In this document: positions 1 to 8,202 of the stretch, piece after piece
How positions within the stretch are numbered: position 1 is the stretch's first letter
Layout of the letters: every line of letters begins with the position of its first letter
Assembly: GCF_012034205.1 (NCBI RefSeq)
Contig: NZ_JAATEM010000033.1
Location: forward strand, 1 to 64,000
From: Streptomyces composti
GTDB lineage: Bacteria > Actinomycetota > Actinomycetes > Streptomycetales > Streptomycetaceae
Reading direction: 5' to 3'
DNA length: 64,000 nucleotides
Position numbers and translations under genes: made by a program
Notes under the pieces: model-generated
What the model was told of the DNA's origin: nothing
What the model saw: only the letters and a program-made list of their open reading frames with translations
Database searches by the model: none

Positions 1-27
1 CGGACCGGATTCGTTCGCGGGAGGCGG

Positions 28-810
28 CTAGGAGCCGTCCGCCGGGCCGGAGGTCTCCCGGGCCACCATCGTCTCGATGCCGGCGATCATCAGGTCCAGG
101 GCGAAGGCGAAGTCCCGCTCCAGCATCTCCTCGACGGTGTCGCCGCCCCGCGCGTTCATGATCTTGGCGGACTCCTGAATGACCTCCGCCGCGTCCGGCG
201 CCTGGGTCACCGCGCTCAGCGCCTGCTCGTGGTACTCGTCCGCGGTCATGCCCTTCTCGGCGACCCGGGCGAGGAAGTGGCCCTCGATGGTGCCGTAGCC
301 GTAGACGAACTGGAAGACGGCCGAGATCGCCCCGGTGCGGCGGTTCACGGGCAGCCCGGTCCTGCCGATCACCTGCTGGACCACCCGGGAGAAGTTCAGC
401 GAGTTGGGCCCGATGTTGAGGAAGCTCCCGGCCAGCGGCGACACCCAGGGGTGGCGCACCAGCATCGAGCGGTACTCCCGTGCCAGCGCCCGCAGTTGGT
501 CGCGCCAGTCCTCCTCGGCCTCCGGGTCGGGGAGGGCGAGCTCGCCGAACACCTGGTCCAGGGCGAGCTCCAGCAGGTCGTCCTTGGTGTCGACGTACCA
601 GTAGAGGGACATCGCGGTCACGTTCAGCTCGGCCGCGAGCCGGCGCATGGAGAACCTGGCCAGCCCCTCGGCGTCCAGCAGCCGTACACCGGCGGCGGTG
701 ATCCGGTCCCGGTCGAGGCCGGAGGGCTGCCCGTCCCCCCGCCGGCCACGACGGGGCTTGCCCTCCAGCCAGACACTGGTCCGTGAACTCCCCCGGCCTG
801 CTCTGGCCAT
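28..810 (-). CDS. TetR family transcriptional regulator
   Basis: DNA-binding repressor of about 260 aa. The N-terminal third holds the TetR helix-turn-helix (roughly residues 32-80, with the recognition stretch VTAMSLYWYVDTKDDLL), and the remainder is an all-helical ligand-binding half of the TetR_C type. I chose the ATG at 808-810 (MARAGRG), because the upstream in-frame extension is an unlikely basic/Pro stretch. It lies just downstream of an MFS exporter on the same strand (gap about 100 bp). A 12-bp-arm inverted repeat sits at the exporter start, so the likely role is ligand-responsive repression of its own exporter operon. The family call is firm; the ligand is unknown. Confidence 0.9.
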   Translation of the reverse strand: MARAGRGSSRTSVWLEGKPRRGRRGDGQPSGLDRDRITAAGVRLLDAEGLARFSMRRLAAELNVTAMSLYWYVDTKDDLLELALDQVFGELALPDPEAEEDWRDQLRALAREYRSMLVRHPWVSPLAGSFLNIGPNSLNFSRVVQQVIGRTGLPVNRRTGAISAVFQFVYGYGTIEGHFLARVAEKGMTADEYHEQALSAVTQAPDAAEVIQESAKIMNARGGDTVEEMLERDFAFALDLMIAGIETMVARETSGPADGS

Positions 811-912
811 GCGCACCCTTCCTGCACTTGCCGACACCGGCCAGCCTAAGCGCCGGGGCACCGGGAGCCGCACCGCGCCCGGCCGGCCCCCGGTCGGGGG
901 CCGCCCGGCGTC

Positions 913-2418
913 TCAGGCACTTTCTCCCCGCTCGGCGCGCCTGAGCAACAGGGCGGCGACGAGTCCGCCGAGCAGCACGGCCGCCGCTCCCCCCAGCTGG
1001 CTGCTCTCCAGGCCGGAGGCGAAGGCCTCGGTCACCTGGGCCCGCTCCCGCGCCGAGTCCGCGGCGGCCAGCGCCGCAGGCAGCGAGCTCGCCGCCACCG
1101 GGATCAGGGCCGCGAAGCGGGCGTTGAGCACCGCCCCCAGCACGGCCACGCCCAGGCCGTTGCCGAACTCCGCCAGCGTGCCGTTGATCCCGGCCCCGAC
1201 GCCGGCCTTCTCCGGCGGGATGGAGCTCATGATGGCGTGCGCCATCACCGGGGTGCCGACCGCGGTGCCCGCCCCGATCAGGACCAGCCCCAGCAGCGTC
1301 CCGGCGTAGCCGTGCTCGGTGAGCGTGGCGATCGACACCAGCCCTGCGGCCATCACCGCCATGCCGAGCGCGATGGCCGGCGGCGCCCCGAGCCGCGCGG
1401 CCAGCTTGGCCGCCAGGCCGGAGAAGTTGAGCGCCACCACGGTCAGCGCCAGCGGCGCGGTCCGCAGGCCCGCCTCCAGCGGCCCGTAGCCGAGGACGAA
1501 CTGCAGGTGCTGGGTGAGCAGGAAGAGCGCCCCGCCCATGCCGAAGGTGATCAGCACGGCGCCGGCCACCGCGCCGGTGAACCGGCGGTTGGTGAAGAAG
1601 TGCGGGTCGAGCATCGGATACGGGATCCGGCTCTCCCAGTACGCGAAGGCGCCGAGCACCAGGACGGCGATGGCCGCCGTGCCCAGGACGCGGGCCGACG
1701 TCCAGCCGTGCTCGGGGCCGGAGATGATCGCGTAGACCAGGGCGGTCATGCCGATCGTCGACAGCAGCGCGCCCAGCAGGTCGGGACGGTCGCCGCGGGG
1801 CGCCTTGGACTCGGGGACCAGCGCGACGACGGCGATCAGGCCGAGCGCCGCGACCGGCAGGTTGATCAGGAAGATCGCGCCCCACCAGAAGTGGTTGAGC
1901 ATGAAGCCGCCGACCAGCGGACCGGCGGCGAAGCCGAGCGCGCTGACCGCGCTCCAGATGCCGATGGCCCTGGGCTGCTCCTCGGGCGTGAAGATCTGCA
2001 TCACCACGGCGAGGGTGGTGGTCAGCAGCAGCGCGCCGCCGACGCCCATGCCCGCCCGGGCCGCGATCAACTGCCCGGAGGAATCGGCGAGTCCGGCCAC
2101 CAGGGAGCCGACGCCGAACAGCACCAGGCCGGCGATCAGCATCTTCTTGCGCCCGTAGCGGTCGGCGGCGCTGCCCGCGGTCAGCAGCAGGCCCGACTGC
2201 ACCAGTGAGTAGGCGTTGATCATCCACTGGATGTCGGAGGTGGCCGCGTTCATCTCGCGGGTGAGCGAGGGGATGGCCACGTTCAGGACGGTGTTGTCGA
2301 GCAGCACGGTGAGCTGCGCGAGACAGATGACTCCGAGAATCAGCCAGCGCTTCGAGTGGCCCGGCACCTGCGGTGCAGCCCGGGGCGGGGCCGCCTGCTC
2401 GTTGGGTGACGTCGTCAT
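913..2418 (-). CDS. MFS drug exporter, DHA2 (14-TM) family
   Basis: Proton-driven multidrug exporter in the cytoplasmic membrane, about 501 aa, with many hydrophobic segments as in the 14-TM DHA2/EmrB group. Visible motifs are the family signature LDNTVLNVAIPSL in TM1 and motif A, GSAADRYGRKKM, between TM2 and TM3. The start is the ATG at 2416-2418 (MTTSPNE). No Shine-Dalgarno precedes it, because a palindromic operator begins two bases upstream, so the message is probably leaderless. The TetR gene follows downstream, which suggests a self-regulated efflux operon. The substrate cannot be read from sequence. Confidence 0.92.
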   Translation of the reverse strand: MTTSPNEQAAPPRAAPQVPGHSKRWLILGVICLAQLTVLLDNTVLNVAIPSLTREMNAATSDIQWMINAYSLVQSGLLLTAGSAADRYGRKKMLIAGLVLFGVGSLVAGLADSSGQLIAARAGMGVGGALLLTTTLAVVMQIFTPEEQPRAIGIWSAVSALGFAAGPLVGGFMLNHFWWGAIFLINLPVAALGLIAVVALVPESKAPRGDRPDLLGALLSTIGMTALVYAIISGPEHGWTSARVLGTAAIAVLVLGAFAYWESRIPYPMLDPHFFTNRRFTGAVAGAVLITFGMGGALFLLTQHLQFVLGYGPLEAGLRTAPLALTVVALNFSGLAAKLAARLGAPPAIALGMAVMAAGLVSIATLTEHGYAGTLLGLVLIGAGTAVGTPVMAHAIMSSIPPEKAGVGAGINGTLAEFGNGLGVAVLGAVLNARFAALIPVAASSLPAALAAADSARERAQVTEAFASGLESSQLGGAAAVLLGGLVAALLLRRAERGESA

Positions 2419-2420
2419 GC

Positions 2421-2454
2421 TGTACACCGTATAAGAGTTCCCATACGGTGTACA
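2421..2454. promoter_or_regulatory. TetR-type operator upstream of MFS gene
   Basis: Perfect inverted repeat: arm TGTACACCGTAT at 2421-2432 and its complement at 2443-2454, separated by 10 bp. It abuts the MFS start codon (two bases between) and spans the place where the -10 element of a leaderless transcript should be (TATACG on the minus strand). It is probably bound by the adjacent TetR protein; this is inference from position. Confidence 0.8.
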
Positions 2455-2555
2455 GCAGACGAGGTCACGGGGTCCGGGCGGTCGCTTCCGCCTTGCGTGA
2501 GAGGTCGCGGCTCGTGGCGTTCCGGGCGCCGGCGGCGGCCGCCGTCTCCCCTTCG

Positions 2556-3293
2556 TCAGGCCGCGGGCTTGATCATGTAGCCGGCGCCGCGCCGGGTGTG
2601 GATCATCGGCTCGCGGCCCGCGTCGATCTTCCGGCGCAGATAGGAGATGTACAGCTCGACGACGTTCGCCTGTCCGCCGAAGTCGTAGGACCACACCCGG
2701 TCGAGGATCTGCGCCTTGCTGAGCACGCGCCGCGGATTGCGCATCAGGTAGCGCAGCAGCTCGAACTCGGTGGGGGTCAGATGGATGCTCTCCCCGCCGC
2801 GGGTGACCTCGTGACTGTCCTCGTCGAGGGTGAGGTCGCCGACCACCAGCACGGACTCCGGCCGCCGGTCGGCCGCTCCGGAACGCCGGATCAGCCCGCG
2901 CACCCGCGCCACGACCTCCTCCAGGCTGAACGGCTTGGTGGCGTAGTCGTCCCCGCCCGCGGTGAGCCCGGCGACACGGTCCTCGGCGGCATCCTTGGCG
3001 GCCAGGAACAGCACGGGCACATCCGGCAGTTCACGGCGCAGCCGGCTGAGCACGGCGAGGCCGTCCAGGTCCGGCAGCATCATGTCCAGGACGACGGCAT
3101 CGGGCTGGAACTCGCGTGCGGCCCGTACGGCGTCCTGCCCGGTCTCCGTGCTGCGGATCTGCCAGCCCTCGTAGCGCAGGGCCATGGACAGCAGCTCGGT
3201 GATCGACTGCTCGTCGTCCACCACCAGCACCCGGACGGGGCTCCCGTCCGGCCTCAGCAGTTCGGTGTGCCCCTGGGGCGAAAGCGTGGTCAT
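2556..3293 (-). CDS. OmpR/PhoB-type response regulator, no adjacent kinase
   Basis: Two-component regulator of 245 aa. The receiver is at residues ~20-135 (acidic pair in VLVVDDE, phospho-acceptor Asp70 in AVVLDMM, Lys120 in YATKPF). The winged-helix DNA-binding domain is at ~150-243 (LTPTEFELLRYL and the C-terminal TRRGAGYMIK hairpin). The start is ATG 3293, preceded by AGGGTG; a GTG three codons upstream is less likely. Unusually, the switch Thr/Ser of receivers (normally LTAK) is Ala98 here (FLAAK). No histidine kinase lies next to it; its neighbours are an MFS gene and an amidohydrolase. Family certain; signal unknown. Confidence 0.93.
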   Translation of the reverse strand: MTTLSPQGHTELLRPDGSPVRVLVVDDEQSITELLSMALRYEGWQIRSTETGQDAVRAAREFQPDAVVLDMMLPDLDGLAVLSRLRRELPDVPVLFLAAKDAAEDRVAGLTAGGDDYATKPFSLEEVVARVRGLIRRSGAADRRPESVLVVGDLTLDEDSHEVTRGGESIHLTPTEFELLRYLMRNPRRVLSKAQILDRVWSYDFGGQANVVELYISYLRRKIDAGREPMIHTRRGAGYMIKPAA

Positions 3294-3395
3294 GACGGTC
3301 ACCCTGGCGAGGCGCTCTGAGAGGAGGCTTGCCGCAATCTGTGAATTCGCTGAGAAACCCCGGCCCTCGCGCCCACGCCCCTCGGGGTGCCACGC

Positions 3396-3409
3396 GTTTC
3401 ACGTGAAAC
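3396..3409. promoter_or_regulatory. parS site (ParB-binding)
   Basis: Perfect copy of the 14-bp Streptomyces parS palindrome GTTTCACGTGAAAC, in the intergenic space between the response regulator and the amidohydrolase. ParB binds these sites near oriC during segregation of spore chromosomes. Confidence 0.92.
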
Positions 3410-3453
3410 ATGCGCGATCCGGACACCCAGCGGGCGCCCCACGCCGCCCCATC

Positions 3454-4416
3454 TCAGTCATCGATGCCGAAGAGCCGGGCGGCGTTGTCGTGGCACACCG
3501 CCCGCAGCCAGTCCTCCCCGAGCCCCAGCCGCTCCAGGGCGTGCAGCTGGTGGAGGTAGGGGTACGGGATGTTGGGGAAGTCGGAGCCGAGCAGGATCCT
3601 CTCGCGCAGGCCGTCCAGTCGGGGCAGGGCCCTCCCGGGGAACGGCGCCATGCGCTCGCTGAAGTCGGTGAAGGCCATGGTGGTGTCCAGCCGCACCTCC
3701 TCGTAGCGCTCGGCGAGGTCCAGGAAGTCCTCGTACTCGGGCATGCCGAGGTGCGCCACGATCAGCCGCAGCCGGGGGTGCCGTGCCAGCACACCGGCGA
3801 TCGGCTCCGGACCGGTCCACTTGCCGGGCGCGGGACCGGAACCGCAGTGGATCACCACGGGAACCCCGGCCTCGGCGAGCAGACCCCAGGCACCGTCCAG
3901 CGCCGGGTCGGCCGGATCGTAGGCGCCCACCTGCACATGCGCCTTGAAGACCCGCGCCCCCGCTTCCACGGCCTCCCGTACGTACCCCTCCACGCCGTCC
4001 TCGGGGAAGAGGGTCGCGGTGTGCAGGCAGTCGGGCGTGCGGGCGGCGAAGCCGGACGCCCAGTCGTTGAGCCAGCGCGCCATGCCCGGCTTGTGCGGGT
4101 ACAGCATGGCGGTGAACGCCCGGACGCCGAACGCCCTGAGCAGCTCGGTCCGTTCCCGCTCCCCCGCCCGATAGGCGATCGGCCACTCGATGCCGCCGGT
4201 CAGCGGGCCGAGACCGTCGAAGTAGGCCCACACCTTGCGCAGCACCCGCTCCGGCATGAAGTGGGTGTGCACATCGACCAGGCCGCTCAGGCCGAGCCCC
4301 TCCCAGAAGCCCCGCACAGCACGGACGTCCGCCCGGGCGGAGCCGGACATCTCCGGCTCGCGGGTTCCGGCCCGGTCGTCGCTCGCGGTCGCCGCCGCCG
4401 TGAGGTGATCGCACAT
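3454..4416 (-). CDS. Metal-dependent amidohydrolase (TIM-barrel, amidohydrolase_2 type)
   Basis: Predicted cytosolic metal-dependent hydrolase or decarboxylase, about 320 aa. Metal-site features are the HxH in VDVHTHF, His in VVIHCGSG, His in LIVAHLGMPE and the Asp of LLGSDFPN near the C-terminus, matching the amidohydrolase_2 (PF04909) barrel. The ATG at 4414-4416 has GGAGGTGA 11 nt upstream; an in-frame GTG nine bases earlier is an alternative. It sits about 50 bp after the stop of the DUF2797 gene on the same strand, so the two are probably cotranscribed. The substrate is unknown. Confidence 0.87.
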   Translation of the reverse strand: MCDHLTAAATASDDRAGTREPEMSGSARADVRAVRGFWEGLGLSGLVDVHTHFMPERVLRKVWAYFDGLGPLTGGIEWPIAYRAGERERTELLRAFGVRAFTAMLYPHKPGMARWLNDWASGFAARTPDCLHTATLFPEDGVEGYVREAVEAGARVFKAHVQVGAYDPADPALDGAWGLLAEAGVPVVIHCGSGPAPGKWTGPEPIAGVLARHPRLRLIVAHLGMPEYEDFLDLAERYEEVRLDTTMAFTDFSERMAPFPGRALPRLDGLRERILLGSDFPNIPYPYLHQLHALERLGLGEDWLRAVCHDNAARLFGIDD

Positions 4417-4466
4417 GCCGCCCACGATCACCTCCGGGCGGGCCCCGCGTCCACACCCCGTCCCCG

Positions 4467-5357
4467 TCAGAACAGGCCCTCCTGCACCACCGCGTCGTCG
4501 GCCGCCCCGTACTCCCTGACCGGCACCGACAGTTCCCGCCCCGCCGCCGGGAGCAGAGGCCACCCGGTCAGCAACCGGGTGTCCAGCACCACGACGCCCG
4601 CTCCCGTCGCCAGGTGCAGATCCGGCCCGGCGGCGGCCACCAGCTCTCCGCTCACCGCGCCCCCGGCGACCAGCTCGCTCACCTCCCCCACGGCGGGCGG
4701 CGCGCCCCCGAGCCCGAAGGCGCGGACGTGGTCGACGGGCCGGAACGGTTCACGCTCCAGCGACTCGGGCCATCCGCCCAGGGCGACCGCCCGGGCGTGC
4801 AGCTCCGCCAGTTCCGCCGCCCGTTCCTCCTCGCCCCGCGGCAGCAGCGCCCGTAGGGCGCGCTTGCGGACGTAGGGGATGCGGTCCGGCACCCCCAGCG
4901 CGGCCCGCAGCAGCTCCTCGGTGCGCCGCGCCGCCATCAGCGGTCCGGTGCCCAGCCAGCTGAAGCAGACGGCGCCCTGCTCGAGCAGCCGCGCCGGGCC
5001 GCGCTCCACCGCCGTGATCCCGGCCTTGGTCATGCCGGGGCCGAACCAGGCCAGATAGACGCGGTAGGGCCGGGGATCGTCGGCGAGCGTGTCGGCGGCC
5101 ACCGAGTGCGCCCGGTCGAGGCGTGCGCACTCCTCGCACCGGGCCCCGGTACTGCGGCCCGGCACCGCCGCCGCCGACGGGCAGGCGTGCCCCCGCGCCC
5201 CGACGCACCGGCGCACACCCCCCTCACCGGCCGGAGCGACCCCGAAGGCCACCCGCTTCCCCCAGGTCAGCGCACTGCGCCGCCCCCGGTCCCACACCAG
5301 TGCGGGACCGCCCTCCGCCGGCCAACTGAGCCCCGAGCAACGCCATGCCTGTGCCAT
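4467..5357 (-). CDS. DUF2797 family protein
   Basis: Cytosolic protein of about 296 aa of the actinobacterial DUF2797 family, function not established. Cys residues in a CVGARGHACP segment and a CEEC pair (about residues 50-80) could bind a metal. The segment YRVYLAWFGPGMTKAGIT is the most family-like stretch. I start it at the ATG at 5355-5357 (MAQAWRC), because the preceding 14 codons of the open frame look non-coding. Upstream of, and probably cotranscribed with, the amidohydrolase. Confidence 0.82.
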   Translation of the reverse strand: MAQAWRCSGLSWPAEGGPALVWDRGRRSALTWGKRVAFGVAPAGEGGVRRCVGARGHACPSAAAVPGRSTGARCEECARLDRAHSVAADTLADDPRPYRVYLAWFGPGMTKAGITAVERGPARLLEQGAVCFSWLGTGPLMAARRTEELLRAALGVPDRIPYVRKRALRALLPRGEEERAAELAELHARAVALGGWPESLEREPFRPVDHVRAFGLGGAPPAVGEVSELVAGGAVSGELVAAAGPDLHLATGAGVVVLDTRLLTGWPLLPAAGRELSVPVREYGAADDAVVQEGLF

Positions 5358-5512
5358 CGCCGACGAGCCTAGACGTCCCCGCCGACAACCCCCCGCCACC
5401 CGCGAACCACCCCCACGACGGGCGCCATCGCGCCGACATGCCGAGGACCGCCGGGAGTGGAAGTCTGGTCAGCAGAACGCCATCACTCGGGGAGAGCTGA
5501 GAGGGCGAGCAC

Positions 5513-5947
5513 ATGGCCAGCAGCAACGTCACCGGCACCGGACATCGCCGCGGCGGCTTCGCCGCGGAGAGCGCCTGGGCCACGGGATGGACCGGAGCCG
5601 CGGCGGTCCTGATGACCTTCGGCGGCATCATGGCGATCTTCCAGGGCATCGCCGCCATCGCTGAGGACGACGTCTTCGTCGTCACCCAGAACTGGACCTA
5701 CGAGTTCAGCGTCACCGGTTGGGGCTGGATCCACCTGATCCTCGGGGCCCTCGTGTTCCTGGCCGGACTGGCACTGTTCCAGGGCGCGACCTGGGCCCGC
5801 GCCGTGGGCGTGGCACTCGCCGGACTGGGCATGATCGCCAACTTCCTGTGGCTGCCCCACGCCCCGGTCTGGTCGATCGTTCTCATCGTCATCGACGGAT
5901 TCATCATCTGGGCCCTCTGCGCCCCACGCCGCGAGTCCCGCACCTAG
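5513..5947 (+). CDS. Small integral membrane protein (DUF7144 type)
   Basis: A 144-aa protein with four predicted membrane helices (about residues 24-46, 67-90, 93-112 and 115-135) and short polar ends. It matches the layout of the actinobacterial DUF7144 membrane family, function unknown. The start has a purine-rich GAGAGGGCGAG a few bases upstream. A K+ channel gene starts 30 bp after its stop, so the two may share a transcript. Confidence 0.82.
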   Translation: MASSNVTGTGHRRGGFAAESAWATGWTGAAAVLMTFGGIMAIFQGIAAIAEDDVFVVTQNWTYEFSVTGWGWIHLILGALVFLAGLALFQGATWARAVGVALAGLGMIANFLWLPHAPVWSIVLIVIDGFIIWALCAPRRESRT

Positions 5948-5977
5948 GATCCCGCGGCCTTCCGTTTCCGCTCCCGC

Positions 5978-6577
5978 ATGGAAGGCGGACGACCACCCCC
6001 TTCGACGGTGTGGAGTGCGCTGTGGCCATGGCTGCTCGAGGCAGCGGGCATGGCTGCCATGGTCACCGCGTACTTCCTGCTTCCGCTGGATCGTCTGGGG
6101 CCCCGCCGTCCGGTCCTCAGCTGGGTCCTCTTCGGGCTGGCGCTGGCCCTGGTGGCCGCGCTGCTGCTGCAGCAGATCGTCCACGTCCTGCTGCACCGTC
6201 CGAACGCCCGCCCGGGTCTGGTCATCCCCCTGCTGATGTGCCTGTCGGTGCTGACCTTCGCGGCCACCTACCAGCGCCTGGCCGAGCACCCCGGTGAGAT
6301 GGCGGGTGGCCTCGCAACCCGCCTGGACGGCATCTACTTCACCCTGGTCACCCTGGCGACCATCGGCTACGGCGACATCGCCCCGCGCGGTCAGTCCGCC
6401 CGCCTGGTCGCGATCCTGCAGATCCTCTACACCTTCATCTTCCTCACGGCGGCGGCGACGGCCCTGTCCCGCCATCTCAGCGAGGCCGTGCGGCGCCACA
6501 GCTCCCACCGCCCGTCCGGGGCCGCCCGGCACGAGGTCCCGCCGCCCCGCCCCGGCAACACTCCCGGCGACACCTGA
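5978..6577 (+). CDS. Potassium channel, ion-transport-2 type
   Basis: Membrane K+ channel subunit of 199 aa. The selectivity filter TIGYGD is intact at residues 128-133, preceded by a pore helix (YFTLVTLA) and followed by a last membrane helix (about 143-160). Three hydrophobic helices precede the pore, so the subunit has four membrane segments, more than KcsA. The C-terminal tail (about 35 aa) is basic and Pro-rich, with no RCK/TrkA domain, so gating by a bound nucleotide is not indicated. Closely follows the DUF7144 gene. Confidence 0.88.
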   Translation: MEGGRPPPSTVWSALWPWLLEAAGMAAMVTAYFLLPLDRLGPRRPVLSWVLFGLALALVAALLLQQIVHVLLHRPNARPGLVIPLLMCLSVLTFAATYQRLAEHPGEMAGGLATRLDGIYFTLVTLATIGYGDIAPRGQSARLVAILQILYTFIFLTAAATALSRHLSEAVRRHSSHRPSGAARHEVPPPRPGNTPGDT

Positions 6578-6698
6578 GTGCTCCGGCGGCTCCCACCGGG
6601 CAGACTCGCGGGCAGATCCGGTGCGCGCCCGGCCGCCGCCCGGGAGACGCACACGGGACGAGCACGGGACAGCAGGGGACGAGCGAGGGAGAGACAGC

Positions 6699-7136
6699 AT
6701 GGCGATCCAGCGGATGGACAACGTGGGCATCGTCGTCGAGGACCTGGACGCCGCCATCGCGTTCTTCGAGGAACTCGGCATGGAGCTGGAGGGCAGGGCG
6801 GAGATCCAGGGCTCCTTCGCCGACCAGTGCACCGGACTCGACGGCGTCCACTGCGATGTCGCGATGCTTCACACCCCGGACGGCCACGGCCGCATCGAAC
6901 TGTCCAGGTACCGCAGCCCCGAGCTGATCACCGGCCCCCGCGACCAGCCGCACAATGTGCTGGGCACGCACCGGATCATGTTCACCGTCGACGACATCGA
7001 GGACACCGTGGCCCGGCTGCGCCCGCACGGCGCCGAGCTCCTCGGCGAGATCGCCCACTACGAGGACCTCTACCTGCTCTGCTACCTCCGCGGCCCGGAC
7101 GGCATCATCATCGCCCTCGCCCAGCAGCTCCGCTGA
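6699..7136 (+). CDS. VOC (glyoxalase/bleomycin-resistance fold) protein
   Basis: A 145-aa vicinal-oxygen-chelate protein with two beta-alpha-beta-beta-beta halves, beginning MAIQRMDNVGIVVEDLDAAI. Candidate metal ligands are acidic or His residues in GRIELSRY and GTHRIMFTV and near the C-terminus. The start at 6699 follows GAGGGAGAGACAGC. Such proteins serve as lyases, dioxygenases or binding proteins; nothing around it fixes the substrate. A tandem repeat follows its stop. Confidence 0.85.
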   Translation: MAIQRMDNVGIVVEDLDAAIAFFEELGMELEGRAEIQGSFADQCTGLDGVHCDVAMLHTPDGHGRIELSRYRSPELITGPRDQPHNVLGTHRIMFTVDDIEDTVARLRPHGAELLGEIAHYEDLYLLCYLRGPDGIIIALAQQLR

Positions 7137-7171
7137 CCCGCCTCCGGCTCCGGCACCGGCACCGGCCAACC

Positions 7172-7297
7172 GACAGCGGCTCCCTTGCCGACAGCGGCTC
7201 CCTTGCCGACAGCGGCTCCCTTGCCGACAGCGGCTCCCTTGCCGACAGCGGCTCCCTTGCCGACAGCGGCTCCGTTGCCGACTGCGGCTGCGTTCCG
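7172..7297. repeat. 18-bp tandem repeat, seven units
   Basis: Five identical copies of an 18-bp unit (GACAGCGGCTCCCTTGCC), one copy with a single change and a last degenerate copy, lying between the VOC gene and the tRNA-Arg. All frames stay open because 18 is a multiple of three, so the long ORFs through it are not evidence of coding. Copy number is expected to vary between strains. Confidence 0.9.
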
Positions 7298-7531
7298 GCC
7301 GCGGCTCCGGCGTTCAGCCGACGAGCCCCACCGACACCAGCCCACCGCCGGCGGCGACCGCCCGGGCCGCTCCGCGCTGCCACGCGGTGACCTTCTCGAC
7401 GCGGCCCCGCGTCGCCATGATCATCACGGCGTCGGCGGCGAAGGCCGGCAGCAGAATGCCGAACAGGGCGAACGTGCCGACCGCGGACAGGGCCCACTCG
7501 CCGCGCACGGTCAGCCCACCGGCCACCACAA
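7298..7531. other. Intergenic stretch without a supported gene
   Basis: Lies between the 18-bp repeat and the tRNA-Arg terminator. A minus-strand open frame (7314-7598) has a hydrophobic C-terminal half, but it runs through the terminator hairpin and into the tRNA and lacks a convincing start, so I do not call it. Confidence 0.5.
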
Positions 7532-7533
7532 CG

Positions 7534-7565
7534 CAAGAGGCCCCGGATCGCTCCGGGGCCTCTTG
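7534..7565. terminator. Terminator of tRNA-Arg
   Basis: Perfect hairpin with a 14-bp stem (CAAGAGGCCCCGGA and its complement), immediately beyond the 3' end of the minus-strand tRNA. Confidence 0.85.
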
Positions 7566-7572
7566 TCTGTGC

Positions 7573-7644
7573 GCACTCGGCAGGATTCGAACCTGCAACC
7601 TTCTGATCCGTAGTCAGATGCTCTATCCGTTAAGCTACGAGTGC
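7573..7644 (-). tRNA. tRNA-Arg (ACG)
   Basis: 72-nt tRNA gene on the minus strand. Acceptor GCACTCG pairs with CGAGTGC. The T-arm is GCAGG-TTCGAAT-CCTGC. The anticodon loop CTACGGA has anticodon ACG, read as Arg CGN after inosine modification. CCA is not encoded. Confidence 0.96.
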
Positions 7645-7822
7645 TTGGTTCTTCAGTTTTCTCGCCGCTCCCGAGGCCCTCCGGCCCGCTCGCGGCGACA
7701 GGAAGAACATTACATGACTGCCGCCGTCATGTGAAATCCGTTTGCCCTACCCCTTGTGACCTGCGAAAACGCGGGTATCCGGACCGGGCCCGACACCGCC
7801 GGGCAACCCCGTGGACGACGAA

Positions 7823-7846
7823 GCCCCGGTCGGATGTGACCGGGGC
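7823..7846. terminator. Terminator of tRNA-Ser(GCT)
   Basis: Nine-bp perfect stem (GCCCCGGTC / GACCGGGGC) with a six-base loop, 13 bases beyond the 3' end of the minus-strand tRNA-Ser. Confidence 0.75.
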
Positions 7847-7859
7847 AACGTGATCTTGC

Positions 7860-7949
7860 GGAGGCGGAGGGATTTGAACCCTCGATGGGCTTTAAGGCCC
7901 AAACCGCATTAGCAGTGCGGCGCCATAGACCGGACTAGGCGACGCCTCC
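7860..7949 (-). tRNA. tRNA-Ser (GCT)
   Basis: 90-nt type II tRNA on the minus strand, with acceptor GGAGGC..GCCTCC, anticodon loop CTGCTAA flanked by CCGCA/TGCGG (anticodon GCT) and a long variable arm (GGGCCTTAAAGCCC). T-loop TTCAAAT. No encoded CCA. Confidence 0.96.
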
Positions 7950-8202
7950 AGCGCACGTCCCAGCGCGCGAGCGTGATGGGGTAGTGCGTGCCGATGATGA
8001 CACAGCCGCGTGGGGTGTCACCAATCGCCCCCCACGGTACTAGGCGGAGAGGCCGCAGGGCAAAGCCCTTCCGGCGGCACGTCGCCGGGTGCGCCCCGGT
8101 GCGACCCCGCCTGGTGCGCCTGGTGCACCCCTCCGCCTCGACGGCCGCGCCGCCCCGGCCCCTGCTGCGCAACGTCCGGGGCCGTGATGCGTTGGGCAGG
8201 GC

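Noticed and set aside
7314..7598. 94-aa minus-strand frame with a hydrophobic half
   Set aside because: Its only ATG lies inside the tRNA-Arg gene, and it runs through the tRNA terminator hairpin; no internal start with a ribosome site.
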